In this document: piece after piece, positions 18,470-28,435 of the stretch | Layout: each line of letters starts with the position of its first letter | How positions within the stretch are numbered: the stretch's first letter is position 1 | Source of the DNA: JABHGY01 sp964525185 | Lineage (GTDB): Bacteria; Fidelibacterota; Marinisomatia; Marinisomatales; UBA1611 | DNA: 64,000 bases | NCBI GenBank assembly: GCA_964525185.1 | Contig: CAZGFQ010000008.1 | Location: forward strand, 8,755 to 72,754 | Direction of reading: 5' to 3' | Made by a program: the position numbers and the translations under genes | The notes under the pieces: generated by a model | What the model was told of the DNA's origin: nothing | Database searches by the model: none | What the model saw: the letters and a program-made list of their open reading frames with translations, nothing else

Positions 18470-19402
18470 TTAAAATTCCATAGTTAATGAAATGCCGCCA
18501 ACACCGCTAAGACTTCTTGGACTATACAATAGGGCAACTTTCGTGTTATTTAATATTTTTGATTTCTTTTGTGCAAACAGGACTGCTTCCAAACCTGAAA
18601 TAATATGATTAAACATTAATGCTGTTATCGAATATTTAGCAACGAGTTTATACTGATTAGAATCAAAACGCATATTTAAATATGTATCTTTTAAATCTGT
18701 CATAACTAATATTTCTACAGACGTATCACTAACTGCTTTTTCCACTAGTCCGTAATCTTCTGAATCTGACCATCCACCAGAAAATTGATTATATTTCCCA
18801 ACATTTTCATAAAAATGGTGATCTCGAACAACAGAGACATAGTTATTTCTAATCCAGTCATAATGGCCTTCAATATCGTCAGATGTAACAAAAGAACCAT
18901 ATTCATCTCGTAATGTTTCTTCTTCGATTTTAATGACTAATGAATGGGAACCGCCACTTAATTGAATTCCATATTGTCCTAAATCTGCATTATGATTTTG
19001 AGTGAAAATATACCAATTATTTAACGACCAATGGTTGTCGGCATAATCTTCGTAATCTAGTTGGGAAGAAAGACCTAAATTGCGGAAATAATAAGCACTT
19101 GCAATACTAGCAGCTTCTATACTTACAAATGATAATGTTTTCCACAGTGGGGCATTATTATGTGCTTGGCCCCAACCTGGAATAACTAAAGATTTAATAA
19201 GGGATTTTCCTGGATAAATAGTCGTTGTAGAATCTTGCACATTGACCTGGTTTGTATCTAACCCACTTGAATAGAATTCATATGAAATAGATGACAATTC
19301 TTTGGCATGAGCGCTTGCGCCAAAGATACTTAATATTAGTGTTAAGATTAATACTTTAATAATTGAATAAAAGTGAGAAGTAATATGTTGGTTCATTGCC
19401 AT
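18470..19402 (-). CDS. DUF5683-like envelope protein
   Basis: The 310-residue product carries an N-terminal signal (VLILTLILSIFGASAHA) and, near residue 70, the segment KSLVIPGWGQAHNNAPLWKTLSF, which resembles the DUF5683 family found in Bacteroidota-like genomes (PGxGQ-x(n)-W-K). A second hydrophobic region follows. The function of this family is not known. Two candidate ATG codons (19402 and 19396) lie close together. The start overlaps the end of the neighbouring large gene by about 47 bases. Confidence 0.6.
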   Translation of the reverse strand: MAMNQHITSHFYSIIKVLILTLILSIFGASAHAKELSSISYEFYSSGLDTNQVNVQDSTTTIYPGKSLIKSLVIPGWGQAHNNAPLWKTLSFVSIEAASIASAYYFRNLGLSSQLDYEDYADNHWSLNNWYIFTQNHNADLGQYGIQLSGGSHSLVIKIEEETLRDEYGSFVTSDDIEGHYDWIRNNYVSVVRDHHFYENVGKYNQFSGGWSDSEDYGLVEKAVSDTSVEILVMTDLKDTYLNMRFDSNQYKLVAKYSITALMFNHIISGLEAVLFAQKKSKILNNTKVALLYSPRSLSGVGGISLTMEF

Positions 19403-22304
19403 ATTTAATTTCTTGCCCCTTAACTATTTTAATAAAATCGTCCAATCCTCTATGCATTTCTACTCCAATTGCAGTCGGGAAGTTATAAAAAGAAAACCCA
19501 TTAATCCGCCATTGAATTCCGATTGATTTTTTTAGATTGATTTTACTATTTTGGCTCCATGCATCACCTACCTGTAGCATGAGACCTAAATAGCTGTTTT
19601 GAAACTGTGTCCATCCAAATAAAACATTTTGCTCAGTAAAAAGTGGAAATCGAAAAGTGGACTCTAATAATGCAAATTGAGTTCCCTCGACGCTATAAAA
19701 TGGGTACCCTTTTATCCCAGTTAACCCACCATTAAAAAAATGGAAAAATGAATCCACTTCCGTTGGCGCATAGGTAAAGCCTGCTTTTGCAGATGTACTA
19801 AGTGTCCATCGATCAGTGCCGGGAATTTCAAAATGATAATCTCCACCACCTTGCCATTTAAGAAGATTATTTGAATCAAATTCTTCCATTAATGTTCCTG
19901 CATCAGAAAAATCAAGTCCTTCAATAAATTCATTATTTTCTATATCAAGAGATGTCCAAACTTTATATCCTTTAGAAGGATTAATATTTTTATCATATCG
20001 CCTTTTTACTTGATCGAGATTCCAATTAAATCCAATTGATGCACTACGATAATAATCATATGCTAAACCTCCGGTTAACCCTTCTGTTGGAATAGACTCA
20101 GATATAAATGCTCGATAACGTTGCCAGATGGAGTAAAATTCAAATTGACTCCCATAAAAAGGCAACCGCATTCCGGTTCTGAAAAATGTGAGTCGAAATT
20201 TAATTTGATCATTAATTGGATACGTATCTCTATACGTATATGAATCGGCAATATTTCGTGTTAAATAAAATGTTTCAAAAAATAGCGTTGGAAAAAATCG
20301 CCTAAACTCAAAAATAAAAAATAAATCTGTATCATTTAAATTATTTGTTGATGCACCTCCAAATACATTTAGTCGATCGAGGATCTCATTGGAGTAAAAA
20401 TAAAATCCCGGCTTAACCGTTCCATAATCCACCATTAATTTTGGTAGAATAAACATTTTAGGAAATTGATCTACATAGGGTGTTGCTTCTGATTCATCCT
20501 TTATAACAATTGGATCCTTCAACTCACTATTTCTTAAATAATATGTTGGTGAATATCCAATAAATTCATCTTTCATTAAATAAATTGAATCTAATAGAGC
20601 AATTTTATAAGCTCCATCATCGTATAAAGAATATAAAATTTGACCATTATGGTTCATATTAGGCATAAAAGCACCACCCAATACATTCGTTATAAATCCT
20701 TCCGTGGAATCTGCTTCATTTTTTAAGTATAAATTATAAATACCAGTGCGATCATCTGAATATAGTAATTCACCCATTTGTGTGACCTGAATATCTCGCT
20801 CATCCCATAAACTATTTTTTAATAAAGTTCCTATAGAATCGGATGCAAAATCATAAAATTGAATATTTCTATAATGATTTTCAGTAACAGCAAAAACGAG
20901 TTGATGTTTTGTAGAATTATAAGATAAAGATGAAATTATGGGTCTATTGTCAAAAAAAGTAATCTGCTCTATTGAGTCCGATTCCAGATGGAGTAAAAAT
21001 ATATTTTGCCCTCCATCGTATGTTGCTAAATATGCAATAGTGCTATCCCTAGGAATAAACACTGGCGAATAAGATCTAGCATCATGTGTTAATCTGATTT
21101 CTTCTTCAGTGTCCATATTATATTCATAAATATCATAAAATTTTGACCCATTTTTATTTGGGAATTGAGGTTTTTTGGTATAATAAAGAATTCGCCCATT
21201 TGAATGCCAGGTCGGTGCAGAATGAACTCCACCCATTATTTTCTTTTCATCATTGGTCTTAAAATCATGAAAGAAAAGTTCAGTTTGCCCAAAATAATCA
21301 TTATTTTTATTGGTTAACCATGCAAATCCAGTCCCATTTGGATTCCATGTAGGGTGCGCATTAAATGTACCGGTATCTTTAATAATATTACCCGTAACGG
21401 GGTTTATGTTAATGGGATTAGTTAACAAGTGATATCTTGCATTTAACGTTTCTAAGAATCGTTCATAAATAAAAAAACCATCTTCTCCCAATACATTGTA
21501 TAATGCATCAGAAATTGAAAATTGTAGTGGAGTGCTTAAATCTTCCATAATCGCACGTAATGATTCTGCGCCATATTTAACAGCAATATATTTACAAAAT
21601 GCAAATCCAGTATTATAAGTGGATTCATTCCCAATTCCCCGCTTCCCGAAAGTATTAATTTCATCAAACGACAAGAAATTATCGTTCAATGATCGATCGC
21701 GTAATATCATATCGCGGTGTGAGTCCCAATGATCCCAATCAGCTCCTTCATACATATATTGTGCAACACCTTCTGCCAGCCAAGGGGGAACGACTGTACC
21801 AGGAACTGGAAAGCTTGCTAATACATTTGGAAACCCATAAAGAACATCTTTTCTCTTTTCTTTTTCATAGCCCATGAATTGAAAATATGCACCTGGAATG
21901 GATAAGCCAGCCTTCATGGCTTTTTGTAATGACACGATATGTGTGAATTCATGTGTAATTACATTTTGCAGCCATCGATGACTACCTCTGAGTTCAAAAT
22001 CCAATGGAGATGCCCAAATAAATATTTTATTATCATAATAATAAGCGGCACCATTGGAATAATCATCTGGATCAATAAGGACTAAATGTGTTTTTGAAGG
22101 TGGTTCATATTCGTAAAGAGATGTGACGTGTGGGTAAATGGTTTCAGCTACAGTTGCCGCTTCTCGAGCAGTTTGTTCTGTTTCATCATGAAAATGAATT
22201 TTAAAATGCTCTGTTTCGAATGTATACCAATTTAATTCAGGATGATTGTATTGCACCTGAGAGAAAGAGATGGATATTAGAAATAAAAATTGATAATACT
22301 TCAT
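19356..22304 (-). CDS. gluzincin-like peptidase, TolB-type propeller and C-terminal beta-barrel fusion
   Basis: This 982-residue secreted protein has a signal peptide (residues 1-15), then a metallopeptidase-like region with zinc motif HEFTH (118-122) and a downstream WLAEGVAQYMYEG supplying the third glutamate ligand, as in gluzincins of the peptidase MA type. Residues about 300-600 form TolB/WD40-like blades (HPTWNPNGTGFAWLTNKNN, SYSPVFIPRDSTIAYL). The last 350 residues are rich in alternating aromatic strands and end in F-N-Y, as in outer-membrane barrels (surface-antigen type). The natural substrate is unknown. It overlaps the downstream DUF5683-like gene and its ATG overlaps the stop of the T9SS-tailed gene. 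Confidence 0.8.
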   Translation of the reverse strand: MKYYQFLFLISISFSQVQYNHPELNWYTFETEHFKIHFHDETEQTAREAATVAETIYPHVTSLYEYEPPSKTHLVLIDPDDYSNGAAYYYDNKIFIWASPLDFELRGSHRWLQNVITHEFTHIVSLQKAMKAGLSIPGAYFQFMGYEKEKRKDVLYGFPNVLASFPVPGTVVPPWLAEGVAQYMYEGADWDHWDSHRDMILRDRSLNDNFLSFDEINTFGKRGIGNESTYNTGFAFCKYIAVKYGAESLRAIMEDLSTPLQFSISDALYNVLGEDGFFIYERFLETLNARYHLLTNPININPVTGNIIKDTGTFNAHPTWNPNGTGFAWLTNKNNDYFGQTELFFHDFKTNDEKKIMGGVHSAPTWHSNGRILYYTKKPQFPNKNGSKFYDIYEYNMDTEEEIRLTHDARSYSPVFIPRDSTIAYLATYDGGQNIFLLHLESDSIEQITFFDNRPIISSLSYNSTKHQLVFAVTENHYRNIQFYDFASDSIGTLLKNSLWDERDIQVTQMGELLYSDDRTGIYNLYLKNEADSTEGFITNVLGGAFMPNMNHNGQILYSLYDDGAYKIALLDSIYLMKDEFIGYSPTYYLRNSELKDPIVIKDESEATPYVDQFPKMFILPKLMVDYGTVKPGFYFYSNEILDRLNVFGGASTNNLNDTDLFFIFEFRRFFPTLFFETFYLTRNIADSYTYRDTYPINDQIKFRLTFFRTGMRLPFYGSQFEFYSIWQRYRAFISESIPTEGLTGGLAYDYYRSASIGFNWNLDQVKRRYDKNINPSKGYKVWTSLDIENNEFIEGLDFSDAGTLMEEFDSNNLLKWQGGGDYHFEIPGTDRWTLSTSAKAGFTYAPTEVDSFFHFFNGGLTGIKGYPFYSVEGTQFALLESTFRFPLFTEQNVLFGWTQFQNSYLGLMLQVGDAWSQNSKINLKKSIGIQWRINGFSFYNFPTAIGVEMHRGLDDFIKIVKGQEIKYGNEPTYYFSLLFNY

Positions 22305-25045
22305 TAATGTAATATTCCAATTTTTACAATCTTTGTAATTGTATTATCAATGGTTACATTGGCAAAGTATACCCCAGGTTCTATGTCGGTTGTATTCCAC
22401 TTCCATTCTGAAATTTGGTTGCCACTATATGATACATTTATTTCTGAGGATGTTATAAAATGTCCAGCGATATCATAAATATTGATATCAATGGTAGATG
22501 CATCTGTTGTTTCAATCCTCAATGTGCCAATAGCATCTATAACTGGGTTTGGATAACAATAAGCCCGATTTAATAACTCATTTTCTATAATCTGGCTTTC
22601 ATAGTCCAGTAAAACTGTACGGCTTCTTCCCCAATCACCATGTGTATAAGTCCATTCATTCCCATTCGTATTCCGTAGCCACTCATAAGCACTATCAAAA
22701 AGATAAATATTTGAGTGCGTGAAAACAGCCATTCTCCCTTGGACATAATTTGCGGTTACAAGTTCATCTTTCTTCATATTAGAAATTGTATGTAATAACT
22801 TTCCATCATGACTTAAAATTATAAGTTGTGTAGAATCTTTTGATTTGGCGATGATTTCAGGATGTGAATCCATCGTAATATTTCTAGAAATTATAGGTTC
22901 TTGCAACGGAATATCTATTGGAAATCCATCCATAAGAGTATATTCTGAATCCATAGCATATAAATACCCATCCACATCCAAAGCCAATATATCTAAAGAA
23001 GCATCAAGATTAAGGTCGATTCCGGAGATGGATTGAAAATTCAATTGCTCCCATTTTGGCAAACTATTATTCTCTAAAGTGTAAGAGATTTCAGTCCCAA
23101 TTTGGGTAATAGATGATATATGATTATTCCATTGTTCAATACCATCTTCAATAGTCCAATCTTGGAGGATATAATTATACCATGGAAATCTTCTTCCACT
23201 CACAGTCCATTCTCTCACTTTTGTAAATGTGTTCGTACTCGCGTCATACTCATATTTAGTTTGAATAGTAGAATCTTGAATAAATTCAAATATTTCTATA
23301 TTGGAGTCTGAATCACTATAAAGTTGAATAAAAAGTGAATCTGATGAAACACGATGAAAATATGTTTTATTCAAAAGGTCATCACTAGGGGAAAACCACA
23401 GGGAATCGGTTCCGCCAAATAGGTCTGGATGACCATTTCCATTGAAGTCTTCTACAACCCTAATATGTGCTTTTTCATCTGGAAAGCCATATATATAATC
23501 ATATAATGGATAACTAAATGACATTGTATCGTTAGCTTCTGAAATATCCTTGACTGTGACTAGGCTGTTTGATCCATCATATCCATTTGTATTTGGGAAA
23601 GTTTTTGGAGAAAAGACAGGTGATTCTCCAGCATATGATGGATTTGCCCTTTCATATTCTAAATTGCCTTTAAACCACATATCTCCAAAATATCCGCTAG
23701 ATGGGTCATTAAACAAGAAAACAGACATATAGCCTATATCTTGAGCGCCATCTGCTTCTTCTAAATCGATTCCACGATGCGTTTTATCTGAATTAACTGA
23801 ATAATCATTGAGTCCAGAATAGATGATTCTTTCATCAATATGCCAAATCAGGAAACCAGATGCAGGTAATCCTAAATCATAATTTGGAATTTCTGTAATA
23901 ACGCCATTATCATCTTTTTCAATATTAACAGAGTCCATTAAAACTTCCACAAAATTTGGGTATCGTTCAGTCTGTTCCCACATGACATATTGCATGGAAT
24001 CAATACTGACACCATTTTTCACCCAATTGTTACGATTTTCGATTAGGAATGATTCATTATCGTTAAAGGATATGGATGCAATCTGGTATTGAGATCTAGA
24101 CGGTAACTGGACCAGATTCCCAGGGGTGATTGATTGAGCATTTTCCCAGCCAGCATATATTCTACTCCATGGATTTGGTGGTGCAGGAATTAATCCGCGG
24201 CCATTGTTGGAGCCTTGATCCATAAGCCCAAATATGCCAACACCGCTCTCCCCTGTTTCTAGATCCCAGAGTGGTGGTAATTCCATGGCAAATCCAATCA
24301 TTAAGGCAAATGTACCGGTAAGTCCATATTGAAAATCGCATGGTTCTTCCGAATCATTAAATATAGTTTCACCTATTTCATAAAATAAATGGTTCTGTGT
24401 TTCTGGAAGGATAATTCCCTTTTCAATAATTGCTTCACCAATAGACCAATCTGCTTCATTCAAATGTGTATGTATCATATTTGGATCAACATAAGTAGAT
24501 GGAATATCCTCGGGTGTTGGGTCTAAAAAAGGTAAAGAAAAATCTTGCCCAATGCCTGCATGGAAAACAACAATTAAGTCATAGGAAGAAAAATCAATTG
24601 AATCAATTTCATATGCTTTGTTGGCTGCATCTTTCAATAGTTCTGTTAATCTAGATTCTTGCACATCATCTTCATTATATGGATTATAATAATTCATAGT
24701 ATTATTTAGTGTATAAGAATCATTATTCCCAGAAGGATAAACCTGCGATTCGTTTAAATCTATTCCAAATAGATGATAGGATACGTTTCGATAGTATGAA
24801 TCGACAGCTTTCAGTTGTGATGTAAAATATGTTTTATCGTGAGGGGGTGGGTCGATTGTATAATTTTCACAAATAAAATGAGTAGAATCTAAAAATGACC
24901 CGTCTCCAGTTGTACTTTCATGATCATCAGATTGAAAGGAAACTCTGAGAGCACATATTTTTAAATCGCCCAATACATCTGCAGAAACAAATGACATTAT
25001 TAAAACCAGGTTGGTAAATAAAAACCTGGACAAAGAAATATTCAT
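22304..25045 (-). CDS. M6-like protein with a type IX secretion sorting tail, HExxH lost
   Basis: The 913-residue protein has a signal peptide (to about residue 23), an immune-inhibitor-A/M6-like segment (SYDLIVVFHAGIGQDFS; GVGIFGLMDQGSNNGRG; WSRIYAGWE), a VCBS/propeller-like region with HPDLFGG and LDILALDVDGYLYA, and a C-terminal T9SS type A sorting domain (YCYPNPVIDAIG, then YDIAGHFI, ending GVYFANVTIDNTITKIVKIGI). Where M6 enzymes carry HExxH before LPxLxD, this one reads FALMIGFAMELPPLWD, so zinc binding is improbable. It is probably exported across the outer membrane and attached to the surface. It lies next to a PorV-like gene. Confidence 0.8.
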   Translation of the reverse strand: MNISLSRFLFTNLVLIMSFVSADVLGDLKICALRVSFQSDDHESTTGDGSFLDSTHFICENYTIDPPPHDKTYFTSQLKAVDSYYRNVSYHLFGIDLNESQVYPSGNNDSYTLNNTMNYYNPYNEDDVQESRLTELLKDAANKAYEIDSIDFSSYDLIVVFHAGIGQDFSLPFLDPTPEDIPSTYVDPNMIHTHLNEADWSIGEAIIEKGIILPETQNHLFYEIGETIFNDSEEPCDFQYGLTGTFALMIGFAMELPPLWDLETGESGVGIFGLMDQGSNNGRGLIPAPPNPWSRIYAGWENAQSITPGNLVQLPSRSQYQIASISFNDNESFLIENRNNWVKNGVSIDSMQYVMWEQTERYPNFVEVLMDSVNIEKDDNGVITEIPNYDLGLPASGFLIWHIDERIIYSGLNDYSVNSDKTHRGIDLEEADGAQDIGYMSVFLFNDPSSGYFGDMWFKGNLEYERANPSYAGESPVFSPKTFPNTNGYDGSNSLVTVKDISEANDTMSFSYPLYDYIYGFPDEKAHIRVVEDFNGNGHPDLFGGTDSLWFSPSDDLLNKTYFHRVSSDSLFIQLYSDSDSNIEIFEFIQDSTIQTKYEYDASTNTFTKVREWTVSGRRFPWYNYILQDWTIEDGIEQWNNHISSITQIGTEISYTLENNSLPKWEQLNFQSISGIDLNLDASLDILALDVDGYLYAMDSEYTLMDGFPIDIPLQEPIISRNITMDSHPEIIAKSKDSTQLIILSHDGKLLHTISNMKKDELVTANYVQGRMAVFTHSNIYLFDSAYEWLRNTNGNEWTYTHGDWGRSRTVLLDYESQIIENELLNRAYCYPNPVIDAIGTLRIETTDASTIDINIYDIAGHFITSSEINVSYSGNQISEWKWNTTDIEPGVYFANVTIDNTITKIVKIGILH

Positions 25046-25057
25046 ATTTAGATAAAA

Positions 25058-26449
25058 TTAGAATTCCATATTCAAGGAAAAACGCATCGTATTGGTTAAT
25101 GGATGTCCAACTTCTCCTGATGTATAGCCAAAATCAAAACCATATCCAGCGAATCGTAAACCTATTCCAACTGTTGGGTTACTAATTTTCCCAGTTTTAT
25201 CATAATAATATCCGGCTCTTAAAGCGAAATATTCGCCATACCAATATTCAAACCCGATATTATGAACCAATTTGTCTAATTCATTGTTGATTCCGCGGTC
25301 TTTACCGCTCCCCACTTCTTTTTGGCCCCATTTATTATAAATTCCCCAATTTGTGTCACCAGGTTCTCCATCTGTGGGAATCATTTCTCCTTCGCCATCA
25401 TCCATAATTCCATTTTCATTTTCATCAAACCATGGGCTATCATCAATTTTATCATTTCCATCTGCATCCACCCAGTCATAACCACCAATAACTCGGTCAC
25501 CTTCATAGCCAGATTTATATTTGTCCATATCGCCTCCAAGAAGCCAATCATCTACCCAAGATGTAAATAGAGCTAAATAAATAGGATCCGTGTGAGCCAT
25601 TTCCATTTTTCCGTCACTATTATAGTCGCCAGTTCCATTATAATGTCCATCTTCATCATGAAGCCCAATATATCCATCACCATCCCAATCCATATCAGGA
25701 TAAGATGCAACAAGCATTTTGTTTACATCATAAACAATATTGAGCTTATTGAATTCGGATTGAACTATAGCATAATTGATACCCATTACCAAATTTGTAG
25801 GTTGTGGGTCAGCTTGGTCTGGGTCAATAAATGAAACGCTTGGGCCAATGTTGGATATATTTAATCCAAAGTTTAATTTTGGAGTAATAAGTTCTTTTCT
25901 TAAATAACCAACATCGAATCCAAAATCAGTAGATGCGCCTGTCCCTTTTTCACTTCCAGCCCCTAAATCAACTAGTTGTTGGTATGAAATTTTGGCGTTG
26001 ATACCAAACGATGAATGGTGTGAAATCAGCGCACTATAAGATAGGGTAAAGGCAGTCATAAAACTGTTAAATGTTCCAAGATTTTCCCCGACTTCATTTG
26101 TACGAGTTTGTTCACCTAAACTTAAAAAGATTAAATGTCCCCCAACTGTGCCAAGGTTTGGATATTTTTTTCGATAAGCCAAAAATTCATAATATAAATC
26201 ATCAGCTAAATTGGGAAGCCAGTTTACATGCATCATGGCTAATTCGGATCCTTCAAGAAATCCTAAACCAGCGGGATTCCAATAACTGGCGTATGCATCA
26301 TCTGCAATTGCAACTTGGGCTTCACCCATGCCACCTGCACGAGCTCCCGGTGCAATTAATAAGAATATGGCCCCAGCTTCACTTTGGGCGTTCGCAGGTA
26401 TTGTTCCTGCAATTAGTAGGACTGAAAGTACGGTTATAATCCGCTTCAT
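25058..26449 (-). CDS. PorV-like outer membrane barrel protein
   Basis: The 463-residue protein belongs to the PorV/PorQ-type FadL-like barrels that serve T9SS. After the signal peptide (MKRIITVLSVLLIAGTIPANA) comes the classic PorV start: GAIFLLIAPGARAGGMGEAQVAIADDAYASYWNPAGL. The ATG at 26449 is chosen over an upstream one at 26488 because an AGGAG box lies 7 bases before it. Residues about 250-360 hold two acidic inserts with DxDGDGYIGLHDEDG and DADGNDKIDDSPWFDENENG, which look like calcium-binding loops and are not usual in PorV. The barrel ends NMEF. It is followed 12 bases later by the sorting-tail gene. Confidence 0.85.
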   Translation of the reverse strand: MKRIITVLSVLLIAGTIPANAQSEAGAIFLLIAPGARAGGMGEAQVAIADDAYASYWNPAGLGFLEGSELAMMHVNWLPNLADDLYYEFLAYRKKYPNLGTVGGHLIFLSLGEQTRTNEVGENLGTFNSFMTAFTLSYSALISHHSSFGINAKISYQQLVDLGAGSEKGTGASTDFGFDVGYLRKELITPKLNFGLNISNIGPSVSFIDPDQADPQPTNLVMGINYAIVQSEFNKLNIVYDVNKMLVASYPDMDWDGDGYIGLHDEDGHYNGTGDYNSDGKMEMAHTDPIYLALFTSWVDDWLLGGDMDKYKSGYEGDRVIGGYDWVDADGNDKIDDSPWFDENENGIMDDGEGEMIPTDGEPGDTNWGIYNKWGQKEVGSGKDRGINNELDKLVHNIGFEYWYGEYFALRAGYYYDKTGKISNPTVGIGLRFAGYGFDFGYTSGEVGHPLTNTMRFSLNMEF

Positions 26450-26553
26450 GAAACGTCTCCTGATTTTAATATATTTATAGCCCTTCATTATTAGGGCAAT
26501 TGTTCACGATTTTTAGCGTTTATTTATTCTCGTACTCCTTTTCAGTGCCGGCG

Positions 26554-26582
26554 AATCTATTCCAGTGTACTACTTCAGTCAA
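26554..26582 (-). promoter_or_regulatory. candidate promoter of the PorV-like gene
   Basis: On the minus strand TTGACT (26577-26582) is followed after 17 bases by TAGATT (26554-26559, continuing CG). This resembles a sigma-70 promoter with a weak -10, and also the Bacteroidota-type TAnnTTTG element in part. It lies about 105 bases upstream of the ATG at 26449, in the largest gap of this region. Confidence 0.35.
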
Positions 26583-26615
26583 GGAATGAATCAAAATAAT
26601 AAAAGTTCCCATATC

Positions 26616-28424
26616 TTATAATAATAAGCCTAATGTTAAAATTGGAACATATGTTATGAGTAAAACTGCAATAAGTCTAACAATAAAAAATGGTAAAGTT
26701 GCTAAATAAATTGTTGGCATATTTTCATCAAATCTATAAGCAGCTAAAAATAGATTCATTCCTACTGGTGGGGTTAAAAAACCTAATTCCAAATTAGCAA
26801 TAAAAATAACCGCTAAATGTACTGGATCTATTCCAAAGTAGGCTCCCAGTGGTGCAATAAGTGGAACAATCACAATAATTGCAGAAAAAATATCCATTAA
26901 GCATCCAACCAAAAGTAGAAATACATTTAACAATATTAAGAAAAGATATTTTGAAGCTATGGCTCCTTTTACCCAACTCAATAATAAAATTGGAATTTGA
27001 GCATCTACCAAATAACTGGTAAGCCCCATAGCAACGCCTAAAATCATAATAACGCCACCAATGAGAGTAGCACTTTCTAAAATGATTCGCGGAATATTAC
27101 TCCATGACAAATCTTTATAAACATATGTTTCAATCATGAAAACATAAATGACAGATAGAGCTGCAGTTTCCACTAATGTTGTGAATCCCCCAAAAACGCC
27201 AAAAAGAATCAAGAAAGGTAAAACTAATTCCCAACGTGCTTCCCAGCTGTCTCGAATGGCATCTTTTAAATTGAAATTATAATGTTTAACGTGCTGAACC
27301 TTTCCTTGATAAATAGCCCATGCGCTTATTAAAACGACTAGTAATAATCCGGGAATTAATCCACCTAGAAAAACATCTTTAACACTAACGCCCGCTGTAA
27401 CACCATAAATAATTGCCGGTAAACTGGGCGGAAATAGTAATCCGATGGACCCAGCTACTGTTATTAAACCGAGTGAAAAATTTCGACTATAACCTTCTTT
27501 TAGTAGCATAGGTAATAATAATCCACCCAATGCTAAAATAGTGACTCCAGACCCACCGGTTAACGCAGTAAAAAATCCACTTAATACAACTATAATGACA
27601 GGAGTTCCTCCAGGAACCCAACCAAAAAGCGATCTAAACACTTTAACAAGTCGTTCAGACGCATTACTTTCGGCTAGAAGATATCCGGCTGTTGTAAATA
27701 ATGGAATTGTGGGTAAAGTCGGAGATATAACTATTCTATAGGTTTCCGTCGGAATTGCAGATACTGGGGTAAAATCAGACCAAAACATTAAAGCGGCAGT
27801 TCCACCAAGCCCAATAAATATAGGTGCTCCATATAATAATGATAGAAGAATTAATGCAGACCCAATCCATACGAAAGGAGTTGGTTCATAAATGGAATCC
27901 GTTAAAGTAAAGAATAAATATATTATTAGAATAACAATTACACTTATTTGATGCCTTTTCTTTATAAAACTTTTTTTAAATATTTGATAACCAATTAAAA
28001 CAAATCCAATGGGCATTATTATTTGGGCCACCCATCTTTCAATATTAGGTGCTATTTCAAAAGGATATTGGTATTCGACCTTTATTAGTTGAAAACTACC
28101 CCACGCTAAGGTAATAACAACAATAAGAGAAACTGTTTTAGCAATGAATCTAGGAATATTAAACATATCATCCGGATTAAAAAGTGGTTTATATGTTAAT
28201 GCTAAAAGCTTATTTTGCCTTGATGCTAAAACGGCACCAATAAACCCTACCCATAAAGTCATATGTTGTACAATAACTTGAGAAGCAGGAATTCCATTTG
28301 TTTTAAATATACGCGCAATTGTTTCAATAGCTGGCAATAACGTCATTGCAGCAACTATTATAAGGGCAATTGAATTTTCGCCCCACTTTAATTTCTCTCC
28401 AATCTTTTTTCTATTTTCGGACAT
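26616..28424 (-). CDS. TRAP transporter fused DctQ-DctM permease
   Basis: The 602-residue inner-membrane protein contains the small DctQ-type four-span unit (residues about 15-170; ASQVIVQHMTLWVGFIGAVLASRQNK) fused to a DctM-type large permease (about 180-600) with LGGTAALMFWSD, GGSGVTILALGGLLLPMLLKEG and GFLTPPVGMNLFLA. TRAP systems move organic acids such as sialate or dicarboxylates in symport with sodium. The neighbouring DctP and TatT genes complete the set. The substrate cannot be inferred. Confidence 0.93.
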   Translation of the reverse strand: MSENRKKIGEKLKWGENSIALIIVAAMTLLPAIETIARIFKTNGIPASQVIVQHMTLWVGFIGAVLASRQNKLLALTYKPLFNPDDMFNIPRFIAKTVSLIVVITLAWGSFQLIKVEYQYPFEIAPNIERWVAQIIMPIGFVLIGYQIFKKSFIKKRHQISVIVILIIYLFFTLTDSIYEPTPFVWIGSALILLSLLYGAPIFIGLGGTAALMFWSDFTPVSAIPTETYRIVISPTLPTIPLFTTAGYLLAESNASERLVKVFRSLFGWVPGGTPVIIVVLSGFFTALTGGSGVTILALGGLLLPMLLKEGYSRNFSLGLITVAGSIGLLFPPSLPAIIYGVTAGVSVKDVFLGGLIPGLLLVVLISAWAIYQGKVQHVKHYNFNLKDAIRDSWEARWELVLPFLILFGVFGGFTTLVETAALSVIYVFMIETYVYKDLSWSNIPRIILESATLIGGVIMILGVAMGLTSYLVDAQIPILLLSWVKGAIASKYLFLILLNVFLLLVGCLMDIFSAIIVIVPLIAPLGAYFGIDPVHLAVIFIANLELGFLTPPVGMNLFLAAYRFDENMPTIYLATLPFFIVRLIAVLLITYVPILTLGLLL

Positions 28425-28435
28425 ACGAAAATAAA

